A stretch of DNA of 64,000 bases from Kwoniella bestiolae CBS 10118 (GCF_000512585.2 NC_089241.1:6590001-6654000); one strand, 5' to 3'; shown: positions 1 through 11,437, counted from the first letter of the stretch. The notes: generated by a model from the letters alone, not told the origin. A program made the numbers and translations.

Positions 1-2575
1 TAATTTCCTCCCGTTCCAGTTCCCTGGTGGCAATTCGTGATGATCGTTTTCGATTGTTCACCGCCTCTTGCTTGATTCGTTCCTGCTCCTTGGCCTGTAC
101 ACGCATCGTACCATCAACATCGGATGACCAACCTCAATAAATGAAGATCGATAAAAGGACAGAAAGAAGGAAATAGAGATCTCTGAAATCGCATCAAAAC
201 CACTCACAACTAAGAATCCAATGATGGTGGGTCCAACTTCTTCGGTTAACAGGGCATACAATGCTTGTTCGTCTGCATCTTTTGATTTGGCGAATTGTTC
301 AGGGACTGTACGCCATTCGTATAGTGTCACACACACCTAAATGCACACATACACAGCATTAGCATGATTAGCATGATATGCCCTTAAACACGCTTTTTGA
401 TGATCGAGGATAATGCACACTCACAGCTTCCCATTCCACAAAATCTGATGAGATATGCGATCGGCCTTCTTCCCATGATAAGATCAGGTCACTCTTTTTC
501 TCGATCACTTCCGGTTTGATCTCTTCTACTATCTGTGCTGCTGATATAGCTTCTACATGCGTAGCTTCACCGTCCCCATTAACAGCTTTTTCCACGATAG
601 CAGGCTCTGGCTGGCCATTTGCATCTCCGTGTTCCGTATCTCTGGTGACCCCTTCCTCCGCCGCTTCACCATCAACAACAGGCACTTCGCCATCCACTAT
701 TGGGACCTGTTGTGTCTCGTTTTCCTCAATGACTCCCGTGTCATCGCCGTTTGTCTGCCCTGCTGCGTTTGCGATAGCATCTGGTCGTGAGGTCTCCGCT
801 TGAGGATCCTCTGCAGCATCAGCTTCATGACCATTTGCAATAACCGCAGGAGGTTCTGGTTGGATGTACTGCAGGATCGTAATCAAATCAGCTCGTCTGG
901 CTACCTCATTGGACAATAGACTCACCTCGCTATCAACTTTGACTTCTTCAGGTTCTTCCACAGTCTCTTCAGCAGCCACTGCTTCAACCACCTGCTCCTG
1001 CTCCTGGTCTTGCGTTGGCGGATCCACGTCCATCTTATCAACCTCTTCCCCACCACCTTCATCCAGATTCATCTCATCCTGCTTCTCCTCCCCATCATCT
1101 GTGATTGCAACGGGTACAGGCGACTTTCCCTTCCCCTTCCTAGCTCCACTAGCCAAAACCATCCTCTCATGTTCCTCCTCATCAGTCAGTTCACTCAATT
1201 CACTCTCATCCCCATCACTCTTCTTCGCTTTCCCCTTCCCCTTCTTGGATGATGTTTTCGCAGGGGTGGACAACCAATCTTCCGGTACCTGCTGCCATTC
1301 ATCATCCACATTCCGCAACCTCCTTGATACCCTCGTTCCCAACGGTAAAGGTGTATTCCTAGCTTTGGAAGGACTCTCCATAACCTCTTCCACATGGTTG
1401 TTCCTTGTTGATCTCGTCGATCTCGAACTTCCGGGCACATTTGTTGGAGTAATAGGAGGAATGGCAGAACCACGTTTCAAAGCTTGAGCGGTGGGTGTAG
1501 GGTTCCCATAGAAATTCACAGATTTCCTGCGTCGTCCCGATCCACTCAGGATCTCTTCTTCCTTCGGTGGGGGAGTAAGGGAGGGTTCAGGTGTAATTTC
1601 TCGTTTCTTGTGGGATTTTCTGGGTGCGGAAGTGGAGGAGTGGACGGATGGTCGCGATTTCCGAGCTGCTTTCTTGGCTTTCTGAGAGGATTTCTTGAGA
1701 GGACGAGGCGGAGGCGGGGGTGGGGGAGGTAATCGTTGGATCCATAGCCGGTTGTCTAAAGGGTATCAGATCAGACATTAGACTGTATGATAAAAAATGC
1801 TAAATTGACATACCATCAAATAACCAATATGTATTGCCGTCCTTATCCCATCCTACAGGTTCTACTCGCTACATAGTATAATCTATCAGCTTGTAATTAA
1901 AGATAAGACGAACCGAACGGCTGAGACCGACCTACCCATGATACAGCTTCTTCCTCGGATTTCAGTAATCCTCTGAATCTAGCTGGATCCTCTAATTGCC
2001 ATTCGCATAGCTCGTGCAGTATTTGAACCTGTTGTTATGTTCATACATTAGCTATTCGCCTCGCTTTATCGAGGGCTATACAGCTGGATCGTACCTTCTG
2101 ACTCAACCCTAGGGTTTCCCACTCTACAGGTGCTTCCTCTGTACCTAATAGACATTTAGACTCTGGCCGACGCTTTGCATACGTCTTCCGCAGACTTTCG
2201 AAAGCGTTATCTCGGCTAGAACATAGAATATCGTTAGCTTCAGTCCACTATTGGACTGTTGACAGGGGTGATAAGGATGATATTTCAGTTGGAATGTATA
2301 ACTCACTTGATCTGTCTGTTATAGGTTAAAGCGAATAACAATTTCGCTATCAATGTCGGTATCAATGTTTTCTCATCCCCATCGAAATCTGCTTCTAGCG
2401 CCTCGATATCCCAATCTACCAAGCCAAAGGCATCTGAGAAGGTCCATATGAATTGAGATATGGCGGCCCATCTCCAGTCTTTCCGTAATGTCTGGATGAT
2501 AGGTGAGGGAGGAAGGGGAGGAAGAAGGGTTTCTATAGGTGCTACTGCTGCTGGTGGGGGTAATTTACGTGGCAT
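1..2575 (-). CDS. DDT/WHIM-type chromatin-remodelling protein, CECR2/RSF1-like (3' end off window)
   Basis: Spliced from eight exons (2575-2307, 2215-2095, 2028-1936, 1868-1814, 1755-926, 868-425, 336-208, 94-1), giving about 678 residues with no stop. Residues 30-75 hold a helical DDT-like segment (WRWAAISQFIWTFSDAFGL) and a D-rich helix. Residues 130-190 hold a WHIM-like block with LCEWQL, DPARFRGLL and DKDGNTYWLFDDNRLW. This order is typical of CECR2/RSF1-type proteins of ISWI-class nucleosome remodellers. After that comes a long low-complexity stretch, proline- and lysine-rich then acidic, and a last segment where conservation returns (RKRSSRIATRE). The C-terminus, where a bromodomain or PHD finger could lie, is outside the window, so family placement rests on the N-terminal half. 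Start chosen at the ATG opening exon 1. It diverges from the SUMO gene. Confidence 0.75.
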
Positions 2576-3490
2576 GTTGGTGGAGTGAAATTCGAATATT
2601 CCTTCTTACTGGGAGAACATGACATATTAGCGATTGTACAAAAACCAGCATAAAGAGCTGAAAGCAGGCTCACCGATAGCCTGAGGCTGCTGTATAAAGC
2701 GATGTATTCCAGGTTGGTTGGTAGGGATGTATGCTGAGAGCTATCTTTCTTGGCAGAAGGAGTTGGTCGTGCTGGGTGGTAAATCCACTTGAAGATGGTA
2801 TGTCACCTCTTGGTCCACACGGTTCACCTCGTTATAGGAGATATCCCGAAAATGGACGATGATGATGTGATGTTATTGATTTTCAGTCGATACGCGTAAT
2901 GTTGATTTTACCTCGTGTTCCCTTGGTATACCCTCCGGATGCTAAGCTGCTTTGAGATCTGTAATCAGATTCTGCGCAAATGCACATACGAGACGACTTG
3001 ACAGGTGTACGATGATGAAGTCAAGCGCGTCGGTGATGATGACGATGAGTGAGGGTGTAGCAGTGGTAATGTTGACAATAACAAGCAGTAACAACATCAA
3101 ATAAGGGGGAAAGAACAACGCACAACCACGTACAACCCTAGCCCGAATGAACACTTATATACACCTTCCATTTAGAATCATAGGTACACGAAGGCCGGCG
3201 TGCCTAAATGTCATACGACAGTCGAATCAACCTGGTCTCGGACGCGATCCATCAATGTTTTCATCACCACTACCATCATACATATCCATATCCTTCTTTT
3301 TCTCTCTTCCTTCTCTCCCTCTTTCTCAGCTCACCACCATCACATCAACTGAACCACAAATAACCTCCTCGAGCGAACAACTCACAAGACTCCCATTACC
3401 AACTAAAAGATCGAAATAGATTCTTACAAGACTCAACGAATTTTAGCTTGGTTACTTGAGGTCCATAAATTCAAATACAACTCCATCAAT
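2576..3490. promoter_or_regulatory. Divergent intergenic region between the chromatin gene and SMT3
   Basis: About 915 bp lie between two divergent starts and must hold both promoters. The SUMO side is rich in CT tracts (3290-3340), a common fungal 5' leader feature. The short ORFs here show no family motif or codon bias. I see no RNA gene. Confidence 0.5.
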
Positions 3491-4154
3491 ATGTCAGATA
3501 ACGGTTCCCCAGCTGCTCCCCCCGCTGAGGCTAAGCCAAAGCCCGAAGCTGGTGAGTTGTTCTTCCTACTTTACTCGTCATCTGTCACATACTTCAGGCC
3601 GGAGCAGACCATAGAAGCTGTCCCCAGCCGTAGGGGAAAAAGAATGGGATTTGCCGCTGACGATATCTTCTTTACTTTATACTTTAGACCCAAATACGCT
3701 CAACATCAAGATTGTGTCCACCAACGGTGATGAGGTGTTCTTCAAGATCAAGAAGACTACCAAGCTTAACAAGTTGAAGGTGAGTCGGAAGTCTTTCAAT
3801 CAAACATGTAGAGGAGGAGGACGGATAAGGGTAGTAAAAAAAAGACAAGTAGCTGACGTTAGCTTTCTAGTCTGCCTACGCTGATCGAGTAGGAACCGAT
3901 GTAGCCGCCATCAGGTGAGTTGGTCTTAATCACAAAAGAAGGAAAGATACTCATCAGAAGACCCTATAGACTCCTCTTCGACGGTCAACGAATCCTCGAC
4001 GACCAAACGGCCAATGACCTTGATCTCGAGGACGGTGACTCGATCGAAGTGCTTTTGGAGCGTGAGTGATTTTCTCTCCATCATTCCATACAAGATGGCA
4101 TGTCGGCTGAGCTGACGATATCATGCCCATACCATAGAGGTCGGCGGTCAATAA
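3491..4154 (+). CDS. SMT3: Ubiquitin-like modifier SUMO (Smt3)
   Basis: Five exons (3491-3551, 3688-3779, 3871-3914, 3970-4061, 4138-4154) splice to 101 residues. After an unstructured Pro/Ala/Lys N-terminus, the ubiquitin-like fold begins at about residue 22 with LNIKIVSTNGDEVFFKIKK. It continues through LLFDGQRILDDQTANDL to the acidic DLEDGDSIEVLLEQ strand. The protein ends in Val-Gly-Gly-Gln, so a SUMO protease of the Ulp1 type must remove a single Gln to expose the conjugating diglycine. The mature protein is attached to lysines of nuclear targets through E1 (Aos1-Uba2) and E2 (Ubc9). All introns are GT-AG with clear branch sites (for example gctgacg before exons 3 and 5). Length and sequence match SUMO rather than ubiquitin or Rub1. 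Confidence 0.96.
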
Positions 4155-4854
4155 ATCACAACTTATCTTTCCTCTTCCAAGCACCATCTTTCTCACTTAT
4201 CTACCTCAGTCACCAAGTCAAAGCATAATGATCGAAGAGAAGAGATAGGTTGGGTATAACGCTTGAGCAGTGGAAGTCTATCGTAGAGATGGAGGCGAAG
4301 AATAGAAGCCCATATTGAGAAGGTCATGTTCATGTCATATTTTCATCCAATCTTACCTTGTTTTTTCCCCAATATAGTCATACTATATATTCTCTCTCCG
4401 TTGTTTTCGTTTTTCGTATTCATTGATATTTGTGGATGAAAAGAGATTATTACCATTGAAGAATCTGATTTGACTATCTGAAATACGATTTTGGATTTAC
4501 TGATGATCGAACAAGAATTAAGATTGAGCTGACGACCAAAACCAACACTGCTAATTTACTTCATATCGATTCTCCACGGTATGATATAATCCGTCTCGCG
4601 AGAAATTGCTGGATGGAATTCAGGTTTAGACAATACATCACAATTCATTCATGGTATCGTACAAACCAGGTATATCGAATACCAACCAACAAAAGACCAA
4701 AGACCAAAGGCTAAGGCAAAAGGCAAAAGGCAAAAGGCAAAAGGCAAAAGGCAAAAGGCAAAAGGCAAACTATACCCGTACAATCCTCAACCAAGCGAGT
4801 CCAACACGATTTGCGTCAATATCCAATAATACAAACGTGTACAGTGATCCTGCA
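4155..4854. other. Convergent intergenic region with a short tandem repeat
   Basis: About 700 bp between two convergent 3' ends, AT-rich at 4330-4560 where the SUMO 3' UTR probably lies. Apart from the AAGGCAA tandem repeat (4713-4769) I see nothing. Confidence 0.5.
4713..4769 (+). repeat. Tandem 7-bp repeat, unit AAGGCAA, about 8 copies
   Basis: Near-perfect head-to-tail copies of a 7-bp unit, flanked by degenerate copies (aaagaccaaagacc) at 4693-4710. It lies just downstream of the peptide-precursor gene, probably in its 3' UTR. Likely length-polymorphic. Confidence 0.85.
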
Positions 4855-6333
4855 TCACCAAGGACGTCCATATCCCCCACCATACCCGAACTTCATATTC
4901 CCCGTATCGTCCCCCGAAGGTTCATCCGCCTGTCTCTTCCATGGTCTGCCCCATCCGCCACCATACCCAAATTTCATATTCCCCTTCTGATCCCCATCCC
5001 CACCCTGAGCAGGCAAACGCAGAGGTTCAGACAACCCATCGACCCCACCCTGTCTCTTCCATGGTCTACCCCATCCACCCCCATACCCAAATTTCACATT
5101 CCCCGTATCTTCCTCAGCCTCCTCAGGCTTTTCAATCCCATTCTCTTGGATAGACTCGGCTGGTTGATCCTGCCTCTTCCATGGTCGTCCATACCCCCCA
5201 CCATACCCAAACTTCGCATTCCCCGTATTATCATCCATATCCACGGCCATCGTGGTAGGTGTGGGCGTAGCGGTGATAGTTTGGGTCTGGATCTGTATCA
5301 CCGTAGCAGTGGCAGTGGCAGTGGCAGTTGCAGTTGAGATGATCGTGGTCTCCTCCAAACAATCCTTAGGAGCTGGAGCAGGGGCAGGAGAACGTCGCCA
5401 TGGTCGACCCCATCCTCCGCCGTAACCGAATTTCAAATTCCCAATCAAATCGACCATTGATCCAGGTTCCTCTGAGGTAGAAATGGAAGCCACGATATCT
5501 TGAGCTCCATCGGGACCAATTGGAGGGACTGAGGAGAAATCGTTCCCACCTCCGTATCCGATGAAGGGGATGGAAGGTAGGCTGAAATGGTTGGTATCTC
5601 TTTTAATCCTAAACGGCTTGGCAATGGCGAATTTCTCGTCTCCCACCATTTCCTCTTGTTCTGGTCCGTCAGTGGATTCGTATCTAGCCATGAATGGTCT
5701 AGCCCACGAACTGGCCCCTCCAAACTTCCTATCCCCCTCTTCATCTTGAGCAACCATGTCCATATCCTCACTCCTATCTAGGAGAGAATCCTTCTTCATC
5801 AGAGGCAAGGAAGTAGGGGTCGAAGCAGCAGTGGATAATTCCGGAGCCACCAACGCAGGGACCATAGGTGTTGTGGGAACTACGATGGTAGAGGTCGGAG
5901 CGACGTAGGGCGAACGGGTCTGCTGTCTTATGTGGGATTTTAACTCTGGGTGTTTCTCGTTTAGGAGGAGGAATCGACCTTTGGAATCGCGGATTAGGGA
6001 GACGGATTCGTCTGAGACGGTTGGGATGCATGAGGGGTCCTGTGTTTGCGACCGGAGTATTAGCCAATGTTATGATTTCGTATCACAAGGGCCCCCAGAA
6101 TCAGGCTCTTCCTCTCTCTCGGTTGGCCTCCGCACACATGACCGGGACTTGGATTGCAATGCAATGTAGTGGGACAACCAAAACCAGGACCAGAACACAA
6201 GACTCACCGAGTCAACACCATGTTTGCATTTCTGATAATCTGGCGAAGCGGTTGACGGCGGACGGTATTTCGCGTCGACGAGGGATGTGAGGGAGAACAG
6301 AAGGAGGAAGAGGGTAGAGGCGGGTATCTGCAT
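4855..6333 (-). CDS. Secreted Kex2-processed repeat-peptide precursor
   Basis: Two exons (6333-6208, 6039-4855) splice in frame to 436 residues. Residues 1-21 are a signal peptide (MQIPASTLFLLLFSLTSLVDA). A pro-region of about 200 residues follows. The C-terminal half carries five copies of KFGYGGG[W/Y]GRPW. Copy 1 is followed by Arg-Arg and copies 2-4 by Lys-Arg-Gln; copy 5 ends the protein without a dibasic site. Each copy is preceded by Gly-Asn-x, and four of the five spacers are acidic. Two degraded copies (KFGGASSWARPF and KFAIAKPF) sit nearer the N-terminus. This is the layout of fungal Kex2-processed repeat proteins and alpha-factor-like precursors, so release of 11-15-residue peptides in the secretory pathway is inferred. 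There is no CAAX box, so this is not a basidiomycete lipopeptide pheromone. The peptides share FG near the start, GG in the middle and a terminal PW with Cryptococcus Qsp1. A TATATATA lies near 6570. Confidence 0.85.
4858..5443 (-). repeat. Five in-frame copies encoding the FGYGGG(W/Y)GRPW peptide
   Basis: Each copy is about 46 bp and highly similar at DNA level, at about 4858-4905, 4940-4985, 5060-5105, 5180-5224 and 5398-5443. Spacing is about 80, 120, 120 and 218 bp. The C-terminal copies are the most alike and the N-terminal ones the most diverged. The longest spacer holds a simple Thr/Ala repeat. Confidence 0.9.
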
Positions 6334-7320
6334 CGTTGCTATACCTTGACGTTCTGAAGTCGTGTTACTGATAAGATGTGGTTGAGGAGTGGAGGCGATG
6401 GAATGTTGGGTATCGGTCGAAAGACAAGTAAGGACAGCGAGTGATGTGTGAAGATGGTACAGTAAAGTAAAGACAGTGGGTAAAGTTGGAGATTGCTGGA
6501 ACAGCAATACGATGGATTGGAACACTGGGAGACGATCCCCTCTCGTTCAGAAACAGATACCTGTTGAATATATATACCTTACCCGCCTGGTCGTTTTTGC
6601 CAAGTATGTTTTTCATTGAGATTGGCATAATGATCGTATGACAGGGGCTTGATCAATTTGGTTGACTGAGGTATGTTAGTAGAAACTCGCAGGATGTAAG
6701 CGGAAGTAAGAGTTATCAATTCAATGGGTTAGTGGGCCTGGTTGAGATAGTAATCTGTGGATGATCGATCAACACCTCGTATTCAGATGCCTGTCTGATC
6801 GATTATTGTGTGAGTGCATTTGTGTCAGTGTCAGTATCCGGTTCGATGAACTCATATATCTGACTGAGAGAGGTTACCGTTTATCTGCGTGTACTGACTG
6901 TTATCTGGAGATCAAAATGCATTCTTAGAAGGTATGTAAGGTGGACGGATCTCGACGACCCACCAGTCAGATAAATACTGTGTCTCAATTATTAGCCCTA
7001 TTAGGCTTTTTTGGTAATGAGAGGAGTGATTGTGATTTCCCAATTGCTAATCACTGATTACGAATCTGTAGTAACAGTTAACTCGGATATAGATAACCGG
7101 GTGCGACACGTACAAGCAGCATTCATCTTCATCCACCTGATCATCATCATCATCGAGGTCACCTCTATATCTAACAAGTCTTCAAACATGTCATTCTCAT
7201 CATCGTCTACGATGATATCTATATCCTGCATTTATGATCCAGCCAACCTTCCCACTGCGCAAACCAAAAGCCAATAGCCAATAGCCAAACCCACCATCAA
7301 AGCGCCAGACCCAGATCTCA
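6334..7320. promoter_or_regulatory. Divergent intergenic region, peptide precursor / HMG-CoA lyase
   Basis: About 1 kb between divergent genes. A TATATATA run at about 6569-6576 is a possible TATA element for the peptide gene. The short ORFs here do not look coding. Confidence 0.4.
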
Positions 7321-9554
7321 ATGTCGTACTCGCTCAGCAAACCCATACCTTCCCGCACCCGTGTCGTAATTCATTCCCGAGGCTGTGAACGTTATTTCGC
7401 CCATCGTCATCTTCACATCCCATCCATAAGTGATAGATACACTGGTCCATCCAACATCATGAGTGAAGAACAAGATAGAATGCGAGGCAGACTCCCCTCT
7501 CCTTCTTCCTTTGTCCCTCGCGCACCTTCAACCCCGACGAAGCCACCCCTCTGCCCCTCCAGACGATTCCTGTCCACCACCTCCTCGTCGGCCATTCGAA
7601 CCCCCTCACCTCACTTCTGCCCTTTACCAGGTACACAGCTTCCTCCCTCAAGTACCATGACCAAACGATTTCGCTCGACCGGGGTGTATCCCTCTCCGTC
7701 TCCGGAGCTGGGGGAGAGGACAGAGGCGTTCAATAGCAAAGTCCTGCAGGCTGAGGAGAGGATGATCTCGAGGGAGCTCAAGACCAAGTCGGAAGGTGGA
7801 GGGAGATTCATAAGGTGAGTTGACGCTGTGTCACTGATCTGTTTGGAGGATTGTGCCTTGTGGGCACAGGAAATGAGCATTTGCGATCCAAGACAAATGT
7901 ATCACCGGGAGAAGCTGAACATGGATTTTTCACGCGAATTGTCCTGCTCATCAGACAATGAGATGCTAATGCTCACCTTGACCGCAGAATTGTCGAAGTA
8001 TCCGCTCGGGACGGGTTACAGAACCTCCCCGGACCAGCCGTCCCCACCGAGCTCAAGCGAGAACTGGTCGAAAGGCTTTTAAAAGCAGGATTGAGGAACA
8101 TCGAAGTGGGAAGTTTTGTACGGGGCGACTGGGTTCCTCAGGTAAATCATGAACATTCCTCAAATGCTATTCAGCAAAGGCAGATCACCAGCTGATATTC
8201 GTTGATCCACAGATGGCAGATACGCCCCAACTCCTCCCACTCCTTCCACCGCTCACAGGCCAATCGCTCCCTCTACCTTCACCTCCCTCGACTCGACCGC
8301 AGACTCCCGAAGAGAGCGGCCTCGGTCCATCATCGCTTAAACATATTATAGATAGTACGCTCATCCCCTCATCAGCGGGACAGGTACATTTCCCAGTACT
8401 GGTACCGAACATGAAAGGCTTGGAGAACTTGATCAAACTTCAAGAACAGCATAGTGCGAATGGCGGTGGGAGGTTGACGGACGAGGTGGCTGTTTTTGTG
8501 TCTGCTACTGAGGTGAGTTCACTACCTCTTGGTTCTCAATGATATTGGGGGTACCTCTGCCATATCTCAAGAGAGACCTCCTGTATACCAAGAGATGATT
8601 CAACGTAACGTCGTTCCAAGTGACACCTCCCGTCCTTTCACCGAAATGGTAAACAGGGAAAGAGGGATTTGAGTTGACCCGTGACTACTCCTTCTTACAG
8701 GCATTCTCCCAAGCCAACAACCACGCTCCATTAGCCAAAATCCTATCATCTCTCCCACCCGTCATCGACAAAGCGAGATCATTAGGCTACAGAGTCAGAG
8801 GCTACGTATCATGTGTCATCACCTGTCCTTACTCGGGTTCAACACCTCCTGAAGATGTGGTCGACGTGGCTCTAAGGCTGTTACAGATGGGCTGTTATGA
8901 GATAAGTCTGGGAGATACCACTGGGGAAGGTGATCCGGAAACTTGGGGGAGGGTCTGGACGGAATGCGAGAAGAGGGGGATGGATATGAGCCGTGTTGCT
9001 GTGAGTTGCTCGCTGGATGACACATAAGCTGGCGGAGCTAACGTAGAGTTCGTTGTTCATGATGATCGTTCAGGCACATGTGAGTTTTCCTCTATTCTCC
9101 CATCAGCTAATAGCCAACACTGACAGTTGATGTTCATCTTCTTCTTCTTTTGCTTTCACACGGATCCTCTTGGACCACACAGTGCCACGACACCTTCTCC
9201 CTAGCCCTTTCGTCCCTCCTCTCGCTCCTACCCCATAATCTCACCTCCATTGACTCCTCCCTCGCCGGACTGGGCGGATGTCCCTACTCCCCCGGAGCGA
9301 CAGGTAACGTCCCGACCGAGGATGTAGTCTACGCACTGCATAAACTAGGGTATGAGACGGGTATAGATCTCGACAAGTTGGTGGAATGTGGGAATTGGTT
9401 GAGCGGGAAGTTGAATAGGAGGAATGAAAGTAGAGTTGGGAGAGCTATTTGGGCGAGAAGGCAGGCGAGGGAGGTGCAGGAGAAAGGACAAGGGAGGGAG
9501 GGATTGAAAGGGGGTGGTAGTGGTAGTGGGGAAGAAACTGAGGATGGGATGTGA
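7321..9554 (+). CDS. Hydroxymethylglutaryl-CoA lyase, mitochondrial
   Basis: Six exons (7321-7814, 7988-8141, 8213-8512, 8701-9000, 9074-9079, 9183-9554) splice to 541 residues. It cleaves HMG-CoA to acetyl-CoA and acetoacetate, the last step of leucine breakdown. The TIM-barrel motifs are complete: VEVSARDGLQNLP with the catalytic Arg-Asp near residue 170, NIEVGSFV, ISLGDTTGEGDPETW, HCHDT with the metal-binding histidines, and the signature GLGGCPYSPGATGNVPTEDV with the catalytic Cys. About 160 extra residues precede the barrel. They are Arg/Ser/Pro-rich and include RRFLSTTSSS, which looks like a mitochondrial presequence and cleavage region. The true start could be 7321, 7459 or 7480; 7321 is chosen because the leader is basic from there. 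The HCHDT motif is completed by a 6-nt exon. An alternative 33-nt exon (9047-9079) would insert 9 residues into the active-site strand. Confidence 0.93.
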
Positions 9555-10305
9555 AGCAAGGGAAGGGACATTTTATGGATAGGACATTGTGTTTCTGATT
9601 AGTGTTTAGAATAGTACGACGGAGGAGGGGGGAAAGGACAATATCATTTCAGTGTTCAGCTTCGTGTTGGTATTTGTAGCGTATCAAGTGAGTCGTTGTA
9701 ATGTAGTTTGTTCTCATAGTCGATCACTTTCTGTAAAACATCATTCGTTGTGAGAATTAGATAGAGACATGAATGTGACAAAGTCAATACAGTATCCTAC
9801 ATGTCAGTGAGTCACGCCGAATTCAGCTATAGACACCCGAAGAGCAGTTACGGGCCAATCGCATCAACACGTAACGTCCCACCATATCTGCTGGAAAGTG
9901 TATAAGTTTTACGCGCGAGCGGTAACCTTTATCTACGGCCATAGAAGGTAGAAAGAGCCGCATCCCGTCCGCTCTGCGCAGCGATCCTACCTATCGCCCG
10001 GTTAGTACCAAGGTGGGGGACCACTTGGGAATCCCGGGTGCTGTAGTTTTTGTTTTTGAGGGGAGAGCAAGGAGGGCTTTTGAGGGGAAGAATGTATGGA
10101 GTGAGTGTGGAGTACACGATGTCAGGACGTGCAATCACACAGCTCACGGTAGGATGATCGTCTGAACTTGTTTCAGTATTGTAGTGAGATACATTGATTG
10201 TCGTTTTCTAATTTCTACATTATTTGTGTCCTCATTCCAGATCATACCCCTCCTCCTCCTTATATACAGCCTCTACTTCTAATTCTTGTTGATTTCCTTG
10301 ATCAA
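9555..10305. other. Intergenic region holding the 5S rRNA gene
   Basis: 750 bp between convergent protein genes. The 5S rRNA at 9931-10050 is the only feature I can support. Confidence 0.5.
9931..10050 (+). rRNA. 5S ribosomal RNA
   Basis: The stretch begins ATCTACGGCCATAG and ends GGTGCTGTAGTTTTT. The 5' CTACGGC and 3' GCTGTAG can pair as helix I with one G-U pair. The internal pol III promoter elements are recognisable: box A-like GGTTAGTACC and the box C region GGTGGGGGACCAC followed by GGGAATCCCGGGTGCTGT. A T-run (tttttgttttt) follows as terminator. CATCCCGTCCG in the 5' half matches the loop B region of eukaryotic 5S. It stands alone between protein genes and is not in an rDNA unit. Nothing in it suggests a pseudogene, but the 5' half differs from the usual basidiomycete 5S and activity is unproven. 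Confidence 0.88.
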
Positions 10306-11437
10306 CTAACTGTCCTTGGAAGCTTGTTCGAAACATATACAAATGGCTGTGATCATCGCTAGATCCACCCCTGGAGCGACGTTGACGATGTACTAATCCG
10401 GTCAAAATTGGTTAGCGCTCTTTTCTACTCGTATCATTCAAAGCCGGATCTGACAGAGAGGAGGGCAGGGGGTAAACGGTCCTTTGGACATAGTAGAACG
10501 CAACTTACAGTCTCTTTATTTGGATTTAACCCTTCACCATCCACCTTCCGCCTTGAGAACTGAGCAATCAACGGTCCGCTAACTACCAAGATATCTGCGG
10601 AACCAAGCCAGAAGTCGCCCCTCAGTTGGAGTGACTTGGATTTGGAGGATAGCAAGTCGTGGAAGGAGGCTTCGAATGATGAGCCGACTGTCGTGCCAGG
10701 AAAAGAACGGGTCAGTATCTGCTTGACTCTTTACTTTCTCATATGTACGGTAGTTCTGGATAAAGAACATCCTAATCGGAGATGTATGGTTGCAACGCTC
10801 GGATCTGAGGAGCACGCTACTCACGGGCAAATTTCTTTTTCACTTTCAAGACTTCTTTCCCATTTACATCTTCACCTGTGTATGACTTCGATATGGATAG
10901 TTTTGATTTGAGAGATACGAGGATGTTCCCATTGGGATCGGTTATCACTGTTAGAGTTTCGTGAGTCACACGGATTAGCATCCAAGATTGATGATTATAG
11001 TGATACTATGGTAGAAAACTTCGTGTTGAGATAGAGGCGTAGGAGCCGATAACCCATGATATACTGCAGCTCCGGTCCAGCGATCGAGACTCATAACTCA
11101 CCTTTACCATGTTTGCCCGAAGCTGTATTTGTCCGACAGACCAACCTGACCTTCCCCTCCAAATCTCGAATGATGAAGTCCTCCTACAAAGCAGATCATT
11201 CATCAGCACTGCTGTCCCAGTATCCTTCGACCATGACACCGGCAAGAACCGACTCACCCCGTTGTTACCAAACGGATCAGACTGCAATACCAGCCCCGTA
11301 GGCTTCTCCGCTACATGTTCAGAGTACACCCCGATGGAGGGAGAGACAGCACCGAGAGGTTGAGCAGGCCCAGCTTTCAGGAGCGCTACGGTGGTCTCGG
11401 AGAATGGGACGGGGATGAAGGATCCTATAGAATTCAT
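10306..11437 (-). CDS. LURP-one-related (tubby-like fold) protein, paralogue 1
   Basis: Five exons (11437-11258, 11183-11102, 10947-10825, 10687-10509, 10392-10306) splice to 216 residues. It is a clear paralogue of the two plus-strand genes at 15104 and 16526. Shared blocks include EDFIIRD, HGKVITDPNGN, LRGDFWLGSADI and the C-terminal VAPGVDLAMITAICICFEQA helix, which is hydrophobic as in LOR/scramblase-like folds. All four introns fall at the same places and phases as in the paralogues, and exons 2 and 4 have identical lengths (82 and 179 nt). This copy is the most diverged and lies in opposite orientation. The biochemical role of fungal LOR proteins is not known. The fold suggests binding to membranes or ligands; no catalytic residues can be named. 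Confidence 0.85.

Noticed and set aside
864..1487. 207-residue serine-rich ORF on the plus strand
   Set aside because: It is antisense to the acidic low-complexity region of the chromatin gene. The composition is that of a reverse-complement shadow, and the minus strand has a consistent splice model.
4651..5337. 228-residue plus-strand ORF over the peptide repeats
   Set aside because: It is a shadow of the repeat peptides. The minus strand has a signal peptide, a clean intron and a stop exactly after the last repeat.
4855..6333. Lipopeptide mating pheromone precursor
   Set aside because: Basidiomycete pheromones are short and end in a CAAX box. This protein has a signal peptide, is 436 residues long and ends in GRPW.
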